From positions 1-64,000 of the forward strand of contig NZ_NKJI01000003.1 of assembly GCF_002277815.1 (NCBI RefSeq): a DNA stretch of 64,000 nucleotides. The letters are read 5' to 3'. Made by a program: the position numbers and the translations under genes. Origin of the DNA: Pseudomonas sp. ERMR1:02. Lineage in GTDB: Bacteria; Pseudomonadota; Gammaproteobacteria; Pseudomonadales; Pseudomonadaceae. Of the stretch, positions 28,154-39,040 are shown in pieces (positions within the stretch are counted from its first letter, which is position 1; every line of letters starts with the position of its first letter). Below the pieces are notes generated by a model. The model saw only the letters and a list, made by a program, of their open reading frames with translations. It searched no databases and had not been told where the DNA came from.

Positions 28154-28795
28154 TCAACCCTTCAACTCCTTCAAATGCTTGTACACCGTCGCCCGCCCCA
28201 TGTTCAGCACATTGGCCACATAGTTCGACGCGCTTTTGCCTTTGAACGCCCCTTCAGCATGCAGCGCCAGCACAAGCTCCCGTTTATGGTCACGAGTCAG
28301 CAGGTTCAGGCTCAGCTGCCGCTCGCGCAGCCAGGCGTGGAGGAAGGTGTTGATTCGCTCCTGCCAGTCATCGCGAAACAGTGAGTCCGGTTGCGGGATC
28401 AGTTTGGTCGGTGACAGGAACAGGTCCAGCGCGGCCTTGGCATTCTCGAACAGCGAAATATTCAGATTGATGCACAGCACGCCCAGCGGATGACCTTCGC
28501 TGTCGCGCAGCACAGTGCTGACGCTGCGAATGTTCTGACCATCCCAGTTGAGCTTTTCGTACGGTCCGATATTTCGTTCGCTGACATCGTCACTGAGCAT
28601 GTCTTCGAGCGCCGAATCATCGCCGATTTCCCGTTTCGACAGGTTATTGGCGATGTAGTCGACCTTTTGCGTGCGCAGGTCGTGCAGCACCACCTCGGCG
28701 TGCGGGAAGAACAATGTGGCGATGGCATCGGCGATCGCCCGGAAGTTATCCAGGGACGCTTCGTTCAAGGCCGGGTCTTTTTCTGGTGCATTCAT
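28154..28795 (-). CDS. dauR: YheO-like PAS/HTH regulator, DauR of D-arginine catabolism
   Basis: 213 residues. A YheO-type PAS-like sensor domain occupies about residues 17-125 (ATLFFPHAEVVLHDLRTQKVDYIANN, GVLCINLNIS). A C-terminal helix-turn-helix follows at about 165-210 (RELVLALHAEGAFKGKSASNY, RATVYKHLKEL). In P. aeruginosa DauR represses dauBAR and is released by D-arginine. Gene order here (dauB-dauA-dauR) is the same. It starts 89 bases after dauA, past a small hairpin. Confidence 0.88.
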   Translation of the reverse strand: MNAPEKDPALNEASLDNFRAIADAIATLFFPHAEVVLHDLRTQKVDYIANNLSKREIGDDSALEDMLSDDVSERNIGPYEKLNWDGQNIRSVSTVLRDSEGHPLGVLCINLNISLFENAKAALDLFLSPTKLIPQPDSLFRDDWQERINTFLHAWLRERQLSLNLLTRDHKRELVLALHAEGAFKGKSASNYVANVLNMGRATVYKHLKELKG

Positions 28796-28819
28796 ACATG
28801 GGCTCCGGGAAGCATCAGC

Positions 28820-28836
28820 GCCCCGTAAAACGGGGC
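28820..28836. other. Intercistronic hairpin between dauA and dauR
   Basis: GCCCCG-TAAAA-CGGGGC is a perfect 6-bp GC stem. There is no U-run on the minus-strand transcript, so it is not a classic terminator. It may stabilise or separate the dauBA message from dauR. Confidence 0.5.
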
Positions 28837-28884
28837 TCTGAAAGTGTGCCGCAATCGTGGCGGCACGTCACCTGAGGACAAGAA

Positions 28885-30138
<1,254 letters not shown>

Positions 30139-30149
30139 GGGTTGTGGTG

Positions 30150-31094
30150 TTAGTGCTGCAGGCTATAAATGGCATTGGCCAGCGCGATGTCTTCCAGGCC
30201 CAGACCGATGGAGCGGAAGAATACATGGCGGTCGTATTCGGGACGCTGCACCTTGTTGCTGAGCAGGTCGGGCAGGTCGCCGATGATCGCGTTTTTATCC
30301 CAACCATGCTGTTCGCCGGCGATCAACATTTCCCCGGCCGAGCCCGGGGTGGTCAGACGGTAGTCGCAGAACACCTGCATGTCTTTGAGGCTCTGCGGCG
30401 GCACTTCGTGGGCGCGCGGGGCGTTGGTGCTGATGGAGGTGATCAGCGCCGGTTTGCTTAAGTGAGACGGATCAATCACGGGGCTAGCAGACGAGGTGCA
30501 AAGCATGATCACATCGACGTCAGCAATGGCCGCTTCGCGACTGTTCGCGATGGCCAGGCGCGGGTCGAGGCTTTTCAGCAGGTTCGCGGTTTCAGCATCG
30601 TCGCTCAGGCCCGGCGAATACATGCTGATGGTCTGCCAGTCGCGCAGGCCTTTTACGTAGTGCAAATGCGCCTGAGCCACTTTGCCGCTGCCGATGATCG
30701 CCAGGCGCGTCGCTTTTACCGGCGCGAGGGCATCGATCGCCACAGCGGTGGTCGCGGCGGTGCGCGCAACGGTCAGTTCACCGGCATCGCAGAGCAGCAA
30801 CGGCTGGCCGGTTTGCATCGACATCAGCAAGGTCCAGGCCGTCACCAGCGGCCCTTGTTCGCGCACGATGTATGGCGAAGTCTTGACCCCATACACGCCG
30901 TCTTCCGCCAGCACGCCCAAGTAGTTGATGAAGTCGCCGGCACCCTGTGGAAACTCCACCAGTTGCTGCGCCGGCTGCACGGCTTGCCCGGCGGCCAGGT
31001 CGCGGAACAGTTTGCGCAGGATTTGCGGCACGTCGACCTGGGCCAGTAATTCACGGGCCTGGGTTTGGGTGATCACGTAAGGGGTGCTGGACAT
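30150..31094 (-). CDS. dauB: NAD(P)-dependent L-arginine dehydrogenase (ornithine cyclodeaminase family)
   Basis: 314-315 residues from the ATG at 31094 (MSSTPYVITQTQARELLAQV). The ornithine-cyclodeaminase/mu-crystallin fold shows the Rossmann motif LAIIGSGKVAQAHL. It also has the Lys/Arg region VKTSPYIVREQGPLV and ARTAATTAVAIDALAPV. With DauA it racemises D-arginine to L-arginine through 2-ketoarginine. It is the first gene of the dauBAR unit, and a palindromic operator candidate lies 33 bp upstream. Confidence 0.91.
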   Translation of the reverse strand: MSSTPYVITQTQARELLAQVDVPQILRKLFRDLAAGQAVQPAQQLVEFPQGAGDFINYLGVLAEDGVYGVKTSPYIVREQGPLVTAWTLLMSMQTGQPLLLCDAGELTVARTAATTAVAIDALAPVKATRLAIIGSGKVAQAHLHYVKGLRDWQTISMYSPGLSDDAETANLLKSLDPRLAIANSREAAIADVDVIMLCTSSASPVIDPSHLSKPALITSISTNAPRAHEVPPQSLKDMQVFCDYRLTTPGSAGEMLIAGEQHGWDKNAIIGDLPDLLSNKVQRPEYDRHVFFRSIGLGLEDIALANAIYSLQH

Positions 31095-31127
31095 GGTCGG
31101 CTCCGGGAGCTGCAAATAAACTAATTT

Positions 31128-31145
31128 GTCCATTATGGACTTTTA
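31128..31145 (-). promoter_or_regulatory. Candidate DauR operator at the dauB promoter
   Basis: A perfect palindrome GTCCAT-T-ATGGAC at 31128-31140, read on the dauB strand as TAAAAGTCCATAATGGAC. Its twin precedes the amino-acid-binding gene at 27171-27188. It sits where a repressor would block a promoter of dauB. Confidence 0.65.
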
Positions 31146-31183
31146 AATATGCCGAGCAAGCTCTTGAGGAAAAAAATCCAGAC

Positions 31184-31216
31184 GAAAAAAAAGCGCAGTC
31201 CGTTTCCGGCTGCGCC
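31184..31216 (-). terminator. Rho-independent terminator of rhlB
   Basis: On the minus strand GCGCAG and CTGCGC pair around an 11-base loop, followed by eight T. It lies 20 bp after the rhlB stop. Confidence 0.88.
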
Positions 31217-31235
31217 TCTTTCTGCACGTGGTCCG

Positions 31236-32722
31236 TTACGGACGTTTACGCTCAACCGCCCGCAGAAGATGCGTCGGTGGTGTCTCACAGCTGATTTTAC
31301 GACCCAGCAGCGCTTCGATGGACGGTAGCTGGTAGGAGTCGTCTTCACCGGCAAAACTGATGGACACGCCGTCTGCCCCGGCGCGACCGGTACGACCGAT
31401 GCGGTGCACGTAATCGTCCGGGACTTCCGGCAGTGTGAAGTTGATCACGTGGCTGATGCCGTCGATGTGGATACCACGACCGGCAACATCGGTGGCCACC
31501 AGCACGCGAATCTTGCCTTCGCGGAAACCTTCGAGAGTCTTGATGCGCTTGTGCTGCGGCACGTCGCCAGACAGCTGCGCGGCGTTGATCCCATCGCGCA
31601 CCAGGCGCTCTTCGATGCGTCGCACTTCATCCTTGCGATTGGCAAAGACAATGACCCGCTCCCAACCGTTGTCGTTGACCAGGTTGTAGAGCAGTTTGTA
31701 TTTGTCAGCGCCGGCCACCGCGTAGATGTGCTGCTCGACGTTTTCGCTGGCCACGTTCTGCGACTCGATCTCGACGATCGACGGGTCGGTGGTCCATTGC
31801 TTGGCCAGGTTCATCACGTCTTCGGTGAAGGTCGCGGAGAACAGCAGCGTCTGACGCTCATTCTTCGGCGGGGTCTGGCGAATGATCGAACGCACTTGTG
31901 GGATGAATCCCATGTCGAGCATCCGGTCGGCTTCGTCCAGCACCATGACTTCGACCATGTCCAGATGCACGTCGCCGCGCTGGTTGAAGTCCAGCAATCG
32001 GCCGGGAGTGGCCACGAGGATGTCGCAGTGACGGGCTTCGAGGAGCTTAAGCTGCTTGTCGAAATCCATGCCGCCGACGAACGTCATGACGTTGAGGCCG
32101 GTGTACTTGGTCAGGTCTGCCGCATCCTTGGCGATCTGCACCACCAGCTCGCGGGTCGGGGCGATGATCAATGCCCGTGGCTCGCCCATGTAGCGCTCTT
32201 TCGGCGGCGGGGTTTGCAGCAGCTGGGTGATGATCGAAATCAGGAACGCCGCAGTTTTGCCGGTGCCTGTCTGGGCGCGGCCGATGGCGTCTTTGCCGGC
32301 GAGGGTGAAGCCCAGCACCTGCGCCTGGATCGGCGTGCAGTACGGAAAACCCAGATCCTGGATGGCGTGCATCAGTTCAGGGGCGAGTTTGAAATCGTGG
32401 AAACGGGTTTTGCCTTCCTGGGGTTCGACGACGAAGTCTTCGAGTTTCCACGGGATGACCGGGGCTTTTGGCTTCGGTTCGCGGCGGGGCTTGGCGGGTT
32501 TCGGTGTTTCGCTGTGCGACTGCTCGGGGGCGGTGTCCACCGCAGGCTCGGTGGCCGGAGTGCTCGACGGCTCGTGTTTCGGTGCCGCTACGGGGGCGGT
32601 CCGGCCAGGCTGATTACCGTCGGTGCGGTGGCTGGGGGGTGAGACGGAGCGCTGGGGACTGGCGCGAGTTGCTCAGTCTCGCTTTTACCGAACATTTTCT
32701 TGAGTGCTTTGAGCACGGTCAT
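31236..32722 (-). CDS. rhlB: ATP-dependent RNA helicase RhlB (one frameshift in the N-terminal linker)
   Basis: DEAD-box helicase of about 495 residues when repaired. It starts [19 protein letters not shown] and has a Pro/Ala/Lys-rich low-complexity linker to about residue 95. The core follows: [11 protein letters not shown] (Q motif), [24 protein letters not shown] and [10 protein letters not shown]. The frame is lost at the CC at 32601; one more base joins ISLAG to [13 protein letters not shown]. It remodels mRNA, in many species with RNase E. The linker break fits the single-base losses seen throughout this window. Confidence 0.93.
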
Positions 32723-32827
32723 CTCATCAAATTGGTTAAGTGCCGGCCAGTGTAATGCAAGAATCAGGCGCGGCGTAGTGGGATGGATCAAAGGGCGCTT
32801 TTAAACAAAAAGAGCAACATAAAAGGC

Positions 32828-33511
<684 letters not shown>

Positions 33512-33619
33512 TCATTGGGTGCAGTGTGTGAGGGCGCGTCTGGTTGATCAGTTAAGAGAATGTCGCAAGGTTGCAAGTTTGGCTATTGACCTGTCGCTTA
33601 ACCGCTTTAGCAGCCTGTG

Positions 33620-33635
33620 TGGTACGGGCTTTGCT
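33620..33635 (+). promoter_or_regulatory. Sigma-54 promoter of the aapJQMP operon
   Basis: TGGTACG-GGCT-TTGCT matches the -24/-12 consensus TGGCACG-N4-TTGCW. The GG (33621-33622) and GC (33633-33634) are exactly 12 apart. It lies about 320 bp before aapJ and points toward it. The other ~450 bp of this gap hold no gene I can support. Confidence 0.65.
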
Positions 33636-33952
33636 ATACGCAAGCTGGTACGAAAATCCCACGTCTGTCGGTAACACTATCAGGCCATTGTTGGCAGTGG
33701 GATAGCAAAGAATCCGGTGATGGATGTTCGCCAGCGGCCAATACGGGCCTAGCGAACGTGAAAGGGCTACAGCCCGTTCGGCCGATTGGTGAGAAGTGAG
33801 GTGTCCATTATGTGGATTTTCTCCTACTAGACTCATAGCTACGGTCTCTACGTCGGTTGACCCCAAAACAAGCCAGCACGGGTCGACAACGCCTCAAAAG
33901 GGTGCGACAGGACTCACGCTCCGACACAACAAGAGCAAAACTGGAGGTTTGA

Positions 33953-34984
33953 ATGAAGATGTTGAAATCCACCCTGGCTATCGTGACTGCAGCTGCAGTA
34001 CTCGGTGTCAGCGGGTTCGCTCAGGCGGGTGCAACCCTGGATGGCGTGCAGAAAAAAGGTTTCGTGCAGTGTGGCGTCAGCGATGGTCTGCCAGGCTTCT
34101 CGGTTCCGGATTCCACCGGCAAGATCGTGGGTATCGATGCTGACTACTGCCGCGCTGTGGCCGCTGCCGTATTCGGCGACGCGACCAAGGTCAAGTTCAG
34201 TCAGTTGAACGCCAAAGAGCGCTTCACCGCGCTGCAGTCGGGCGAAATCGACATCCTGTCGCGCAACACCACCATGACCAGCTCCCGTGACGCGGGCATG
34301 GGCCTCAAGTTCCCGGGCTTCATCACTTACTACGATGGCATCGGCTTCCTGGTTAACAACAAGCTGGGCGTAAAAAGCGCCAAAGAGCTGGATGGCGCGA
34401 CCATCTGCATCCAGGCCGGTACCACTACCGAACTGAACGTTTCCGACTACTTCCGCGGCAACGGTCTGAAATACACCCCGATCACTTTCGACACCTCCGA
34501 TGAAAGCGCCAAGTCGCTGGAATCCGGTCGTTGCGACGTACTGACCTCCGACAAATCCCAGCTGTTCGCCCAGCGCAGCAAGCTGGCTTCGCCGAAAGAC
34601 TACGTAGTTCTGCCGGAAACCATTTCCAAGGAGCCACTGGGCCCGGTCGTGCGTAATGGCGACGACGAGTGGTTGGCCATCGTGCGCTGGGTTGGCTACG
34701 CCATGCTCAACGCTGAAGAGGCAGGCATCACTTCGAAGAACGTCGAAGCCGAAGCCAAAGGCACCAAGAACCCGGACGTCGCTCGTCTGCTGGGAACCGA
34801 TGGTGAGTACGGCAAAGACCTGAAAGTGAAGAAAGACTGGGTCGTGCAGATCGTCAAGCAGGTCGGCAACTACGGTGAAGTGTTCGAGAAAAACCTCGGC
34901 AAGAGCACTCCACTGGAAATCGACCGCGGGCTGAACGCCTTGTGGAACGCTGGCGGCATTCAATACGCACCACCAGTGCGCTGA
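33953..34984 (+). CDS. aapJ: General L-amino-acid ABC transporter substrate-binding protein
   Basis: 343 residues with a signal peptide (VLGVSGFAQA-GAT). The mature protein is a large family 3 binding protein: LDGVQKKGFVQCGVSDGLPGFS, VKFSQLNAKERFTALQSGEIDILSR cut here as the KERFTALQSGE block, and FDTSDESAKSLESGRCDVLTS. It binds a broad set of polar and acidic L-amino acids and hands them to AapQM. A good ribosome-binding site (CTGGAGG) precedes the ATG. It is first in aapJQMP and is followed by a 65-bp gap. Confidence 0.95.
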   Translation: MKMLKSTLAIVTAAAVLGVSGFAQAGATLDGVQKKGFVQCGVSDGLPGFSVPDSTGKIVGIDADYCRAVAAAVFGDATKVKFSQLNAKERFTALQSGEIDILSRNTTMTSSRDAGMGLKFPGFITYYDGIGFLVNNKLGVKSAKELDGATICIQAGTTTELNVSDYFRGNGLKYTPITFDTSDESAKSLESGRCDVLTSDKSQLFAQRSKLASPKDYVVLPETISKEPLGPVVRNGDDEWLAIVRWVGYAMLNAEEAGITSKNVEAEAKGTKNPDVARLLGTDGEYGKDLKVKKDWVVQIVKQVGNYGEVFEKNLGKSTPLEIDRGLNALWNAGGIQYAPPVR

Positions 34985-35049
34985 TGGTTCTATCACCCGG
35001 CAGGCCAACTGCCGGGTGATGTTCTGTTCCATTCCTTGCGGGGCACTTC

Positions 35050-36231
35050 ATGCAAAATTCAATCGGCGCACCAAAGCAGAGGCTCAGCCTCAGCGATCCT
35101 AAAGTGCGTGCGTGGCTATTCCAGATCATCACCATTGTCGCGGTGGTCTCGATGGGCTGGTATCTATTCGATAACACGCAGACCAACCTTCAGCACCGGG
35201 GCATTACCTCGGGCTTCAGCTTTCTGGAGCGAAGTGCCGGTTTCGGCATCGCTCAACACCTGATCGACTACACCGAATCGGACACGTATGCCCGGGTGTT
35301 TGTCATCGGCCTGCTCAACACGCTGCTGGTAACCTTCATCGGCGTGATCCTGGCGACGATCCTCGGGTTCATCGTCGGCGTCTCACGCCTCTCGAAGAAC
35401 TGGATCATCAGCAAGCTGGCGACGGTTTATGTGGAAGTCTTCCGTAACATCCCGCCGCTGCTGCAGATCCTGTTCTGGTACTTCGCGGTGTTCCTGACCA
35501 TGCCAGGGCCGCGCAATAGCCACAACTTCGGCGACACTTTCTTCGTCAGCGCTCGCGGCCTGAACATGCCGGCCGCGCTGAAGGCCGACGGTTTCTGGCC
35601 GTTCGTGGTCAGCGTCGTCGTGGCCATTGTCGCCATCGTGTTGATGAACCGTTGGGCCAACAAGCGTTTCGAAGCCACCGGCGTTCCCTTCCACAAGTTC
35701 TGGACCGGCCTGGCGCTGTTCCTGGTGATCCCGGCGCTGTGCGCGCTGATCTTCGGCGCACCGCTGCACTGGGAAATGCCGAAACTGCAAGGTTTCAACT
35801 TCGTCGGTGGCTGGGTACTGATCCCGGAACTGCTGGCCTTGACCCTGGCGCTGACGGTGTACACCGCTGCGTTCATCGCCGAGATCGTGCGTTCGGGCAT
35901 CAAGTCGGTCAGCCACGGCCAGACCGAAGCGGCCCACTCGCTCGGCCTGCGCAACGGCCCGACCCTGCGCAAGGTGATCATCCCGCAAGCCCTGCGCGTG
36001 ATCATTCCGCCGCTGACCAGTCAATACCTGAACCTGGCGAAGAACTCCTCGCTAGCGGCCGGTATCGGTTATCCGGAAATGGTTTCGTTGTTTGCAGGGA
36101 CCGTGCTGAACCAGACCGGGCAGGCGATCGAGGTGATTGCGATCACCATGAGTGTGTACCTGGCGATCAGTATCAGCATTTCCCTGCTGATGAACTGGTA
36201 CAACAAGCGCATTGCGCTGATCGAGCGGTAA
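35050..36231 (+). CDS. aapQ: General L-amino-acid ABC transporter permease AapQ
   Basis: 393 residues, larger than ordinary HisQ permeases because of an inserted membrane region, as is normal for Aap/Bzt systems. Hydrophobic helices appear from about residue 20 to 380. The EAA loop that docks with the ATPase reads GQTEAAHSLGLRNGPTLRKV near residue 300. It starts 65 bases after aapJ and is 10 bases from aapM. Confidence 0.94.
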   Translation: MQNSIGAPKQRLSLSDPKVRAWLFQIITIVAVVSMGWYLFDNTQTNLQHRGITSGFSFLERSAGFGIAQHLIDYTESDTYARVFVIGLLNTLLVTFIGVILATILGFIVGVSRLSKNWIISKLATVYVEVFRNIPPLLQILFWYFAVFLTMPGPRNSHNFGDTFFVSARGLNMPAALKADGFWPFVVSVVVAIVAIVLMNRWANKRFEATGVPFHKFWTGLALFLVIPALCALIFGAPLHWEMPKLQGFNFVGGWVLIPELLALTLALTVYTAAFIAEIVRSGIKSVSHGQTEAAHSLGLRNGPTLRKVIIPQALRVIIPPLTSQYLNLAKNSSLAAGIGYPEMVSLFAGTVLNQTGQAIEVIAITMSVYLAISISISLLMNWYNKRIALIER

Positions 36232-36241
36232 GGAAAAGCGC

Positions 36242-37339
36242 ATGAGTACTCATACATTCAAACCCGATATGCCCCCACCGAGCAAAGTCTTCGGGCCGGT
36301 GGCGTGGATGCGCGCGAACATGTTCTCCAGCTGGCTCAACACCGTGCTGACCCTGTTCGCGTTCTACCTCATCTACCTGGTGGTGCCGCCGATCCTGCAT
36401 TGGGCGATCCTCGACGCCAACTGGGTCGGCACCACCCGCGCCGACTGCACCAAGGAAGGCGCCTGCTGGGTGTTTATCCAACAGCGTTTCGGCCAGTTCA
36501 TGTACGGCTACTATCCGCCGGAACTGCGCTGGCGCGTGGACCTGACCGTGTGGCTGGCGGTCCTCGGCGTGGCACCACTGTTCATCTCGCGCTTTCACCG
36601 TAAAGCCGTGTATGGCCTGAGCTTCCTGGTGTTGTACCCGATCATTGCCTACTTCCTGTTGCATGGCGGCATCTTCGGCCTGACCAACGTAGCGACCAGC
36701 CAATGGGGCGGCCTGATGCTGACCCTGGTGATCGCCACCGTTGGTATCGCCGGTGCCTTGCCGCTGGGGATTGTCCTGGCGTTGGGCCGTCGTTCGAACA
36801 TGCCGGCGATTCGTGTGGTCTGCGTGACCTTCATCGAATTCTGGCGCGGTGTGCCGTTGATCACGGTGCTGTTCATGTCTTCGGTGATGCTGCCGTTGTT
36901 CCTGCCTGAAGGCATGAACTTCGACAAACTGCTACGGGCATTGATCGGCGTGATCCTGTTCCAGTCGGCCTATGTGGCCGAAGTGGTGCGCGGCGGTCTG
37001 CAAGCGATTCCCAAGGGTCAGTACGAAGCGGCCGCGGCGATGGGCCTGGGCTACTGGCGCAGCATGGGCCTGGTGATTCTGCCGCAAGCCCTGAAGCTGG
37101 TGATCCCGGGCATCGTCAACACCTTCATCGCGCTGTTCAAGGACACGAGCCTGGTGATCATCATCGGCCTGTTCGACCTGCTCAACAGCGTCAAGCAAGC
37201 CGCCGCCGATCCGAAATGGCTGGGCATGGCCACCGAAGGCTATGTTTTCGCAGCCCTGGTGTTCTGGATTTTCTGTTTTGGTATGTCCCGCTACTCCATG
37301 CATTTGGAACGCAAGCTGGACACAGGCCACAAGCGCTAA
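36242..37339 (+). CDS. aapM: General L-amino-acid ABC transporter permease AapM
   Basis: 365 residues. It partners AapQ. After an N-terminal extension with a helix near residues 30-55 and a periplasmic loop containing ADCTKEGACWVF, it has a standard HisM-like core with the EAA loop GQYEAAAAMGLGYWRSMGLV. Its ribosome-binding site overlaps the aapQ stop, so translation is coupled. Confidence 0.94.
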   Translation: MSTHTFKPDMPPPSKVFGPVAWMRANMFSSWLNTVLTLFAFYLIYLVVPPILHWAILDANWVGTTRADCTKEGACWVFIQQRFGQFMYGYYPPELRWRVDLTVWLAVLGVAPLFISRFHRKAVYGLSFLVLYPIIAYFLLHGGIFGLTNVATSQWGGLMLTLVIATVGIAGALPLGIVLALGRRSNMPAIRVVCVTFIEFWRGVPLITVLFMSSVMLPLFLPEGMNFDKLLRALIGVILFQSAYVAEVVRGGLQAIPKGQYEAAAAMGLGYWRSMGLVILPQALKLVIPGIVNTFIALFKDTSLVIIIGLFDLLNSVKQAAADPKWLGMATEGYVFAALVFWIFCFGMSRYSMHLERKLDTGHKR

Positions 37340-37366
37340 GTCGCTACCTATTTAGGAAGTTCTGAA

Positions 37367-38131
37367 ATGAGCGAAGCAATCAAACAGCCTGTGAGCCCTG
37401 AAGGCATTATTCAGATGCAGGGCGTGAACAAGTGGTATGGCCAGTTCCACGTGTTGAAAGACATCAACCTGAACGTCAAACAGGGTGAGCGAATCGTCCT
37501 GTGCGGCCCGTCGGGTTCCGGCAAGTCGACCACCATCCGTTGTCTGAACCGTCTGGAAGAACACCAGCAGGGTCGCATCGTGGTCGATGGCGTGGAACTG
37601 ACCAACGACCTCAAGCAGATCGAAGCGATCCGCCGTGAAGTCGGCATGGTGTTCCAGCACTTCAACCTGTTCCCGCACCTGACCATTTTGCAGAACTGCA
37701 CCCTGGCGCCGATGTGGGTACGCAAAATGCCCAAGCGCCAGGCCGAGGAAATCGCCATGCATTATCTGGAGCGCGTACGCATTCCGGAGCAGGCGCATAA
37801 ATTCCCGGGGCAACTGTCCGGCGGTCAGCAACAGCGTGTGGCGATTGCCCGTGCCTTGTGCATGAAGCCGAAAATCATGCTGTTCGACGAACCGACGTCG
37901 GCACTCGATCCGGAGATGGTGAAGGAAGTTCTCGACACCATGATTGGCCTGGCCGAAGACGGCATGACCATGCTCTGCGTAACCCACGAAATGGGCTTCG
38001 CCCGCACCGTGGCCAACCGCGTGATCTTCATGGACAAGGGCGAAATCGTTGAGCAGGCTGCGCCGAACGACTTCTTCGACAATCCGCAGAATGAGCGCAC
38101 CAAGTTGTTCTTGAGCCAGATCCTGCATTGA
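37367..38131 (+). CDS. aapP: General L-amino-acid ABC transporter ATP-binding protein
   Basis: 254 residues. Walker [11 protein letters not shown]-loop, signature [15 protein letters not shown], Walker [16 protein letters not shown] and switch CVTHEMGF are all present. It powers AapQM. It is the last gene of the operon, with a terminator 18 bases after its stop. Confidence 0.96.
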   Translation: MSEAIKQPVSPEGIIQMQGVNKWYGQFHVLKDINLNVKQGERIVLCGPSGSGKSTTIRCLNRLEEHQQGRIVVDGVELTNDLKQIEAIRREVGMVFQHFNLFPHLTILQNCTLAPMWVRKMPKRQAEEIAMHYLERVRIPEQAHKFPGQLSGGQQQRVAIARALCMKPKIMLFDEPTSALDPEMVKEVLDTMIGLAEDGMTMLCVTHEMGFARTVANRVIFMDKGEIVEQAAPNDFFDNPQNERTKLFLSQILH

Positions 38132-38148
38132 TCGACGCTCGGTAATGA

Positions 38149-38181
38149 AATAAACCCGGACAATGTTCCGGGTTTATTTTT
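38149..38181 (+). terminator. Rho-independent terminator of aapJQMP
   Basis: AATAAACCCGGA and TCCGGGTTTATT form a 12-bp stem with a short loop, then TTTT. Confidence 0.93.
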
Positions 38182-38203
38182 GCCTGAAGAAAAACACGCC
38201 CCT

Positions 38204-38304
38204 TGTAGGAGCGAGCTTGCTCGCGATGGACGTTAACGATAACGCGTGCGGTCTGAAAAATGCGCTGCCTTGGAATTCATCGCGAGCAAGCTCGCTCCTA
38301 CAAG
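38204..38304. repeat. REP pair (BIME)
   Basis: Units TTGTAGGAGCGAGCTTGCTC and GAGCAAGCTCGCTCCTACAA are separated by about 60 bp, after the aap terminator. Confidence 0.9.
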
Positions 38305-38347
38305 GACTGTTGCCGTTCTGGAGCCTGTTGACTAACATGTCAGAAAA

Positions 38348-38368
38348 TTCATCCTATGATTGGATGAA
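38348..38368. promoter_or_regulatory. Candidate autoregulatory operator of the GntR-family gene
   Basis: TTCATCC-tatgatt-GGATGAA is a perfect 7-bp inverted repeat centred 23 bp before the start codon of the regulator, where binding would cover the -10 region or the ribosome-binding site. Size and symmetry suit a GntR/FadR dimer. Confidence 0.6.
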
Positions 38369-38380
38369 AGGGCGAATCCT

Positions 38381-39040
38381 ATGTCAGACATTTTTCCGTT
38401 AATTAAGCGATCTCTGGTCGATCAGGCCTTGGATCAACTGCGTCAGCGCATCAATCAGGGCGTTTGGGTGGTCGGCCAGCGTTTGCCCACCGAACCCGAG
38501 TTGTCCGCCGAGCTGGGCATCAGCCGCAACACCATGCGCGAAGCCATGCGGGTGTTGGCGTTTTCCGGGTTGATCGAGATCCGCCAGGGCGACGGCAGTT
38601 ATCTGCGGGCGGTGGTCGATCCGCTGGACACTCTGAAAGCGTTGTCGCAGTGCTCACTTGAGCAGGCCCGGGAAACGCGGCACATCCTCGAAGTCGAGGC
38701 CATCGGCCTGGCAGCAATGCGCCGCACCGAGGAAGACCTGGTGGCATTGCGAGAGGCACTGGGTGTCAGCGGCAGCCACTATCACGGCGATCTCGATACC
38801 TATATCGCCTGCGATCTGGTGTTCCACCGTCAATTGGTAGACGCCGCACACAACCCGACCCTCAGCGAGTTGTATCGCTATTTCTCCAGCGTCGTCGGCG
38901 CACAGTTGCGTCATTGCCTGAACATCACCCCGCGCCGCCAGGAAGTGTTCGACCTGCATATCCAACTGCTCGATGCCGTCGAGCAACGCGATCCGGAACG
39001 GGCCAAAGCCTTGTCGAGGCAGTTGATCAATGAACCTTGA
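38381..39040 (+). CDS. GntR-family (FadR/FCD) transcriptional regulator
   Basis: 219 residues starting MSDIFPLIKRSLVDQALDQL. The N-terminal winged helix (about 8-75) has RLPTEPELSAELGISRNTMREAMRVL. The C-terminal helical FCD ligand domain (about 90-215) has the metal/ligand residues DLVFHRQLVDAAHN and a later VFDLHIQLLDA. It overlaps the start of the MFS gene by 11 bases, so it probably controls that transporter. An earlier in-frame ATG at 38360 lies inside the operator and was not chosen. Confidence 0.88.
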   Translation: MSDIFPLIKRSLVDQALDQLRQRINQGVWVVGQRLPTEPELSAELGISRNTMREAMRVLAFSGLIEIRQGDGSYLRAVVDPLDTLKALSQCSLEQARETRHILEVEAIGLAAMRRTEEDLVALREALGVSGSHYHGDLDTYIACDLVFHRQLVDAAHNPTLSELYRYFSSVVGAQLRHCLNITPRRQEVFDLHIQLLDAVEQRDPERAKALSRQLINEP

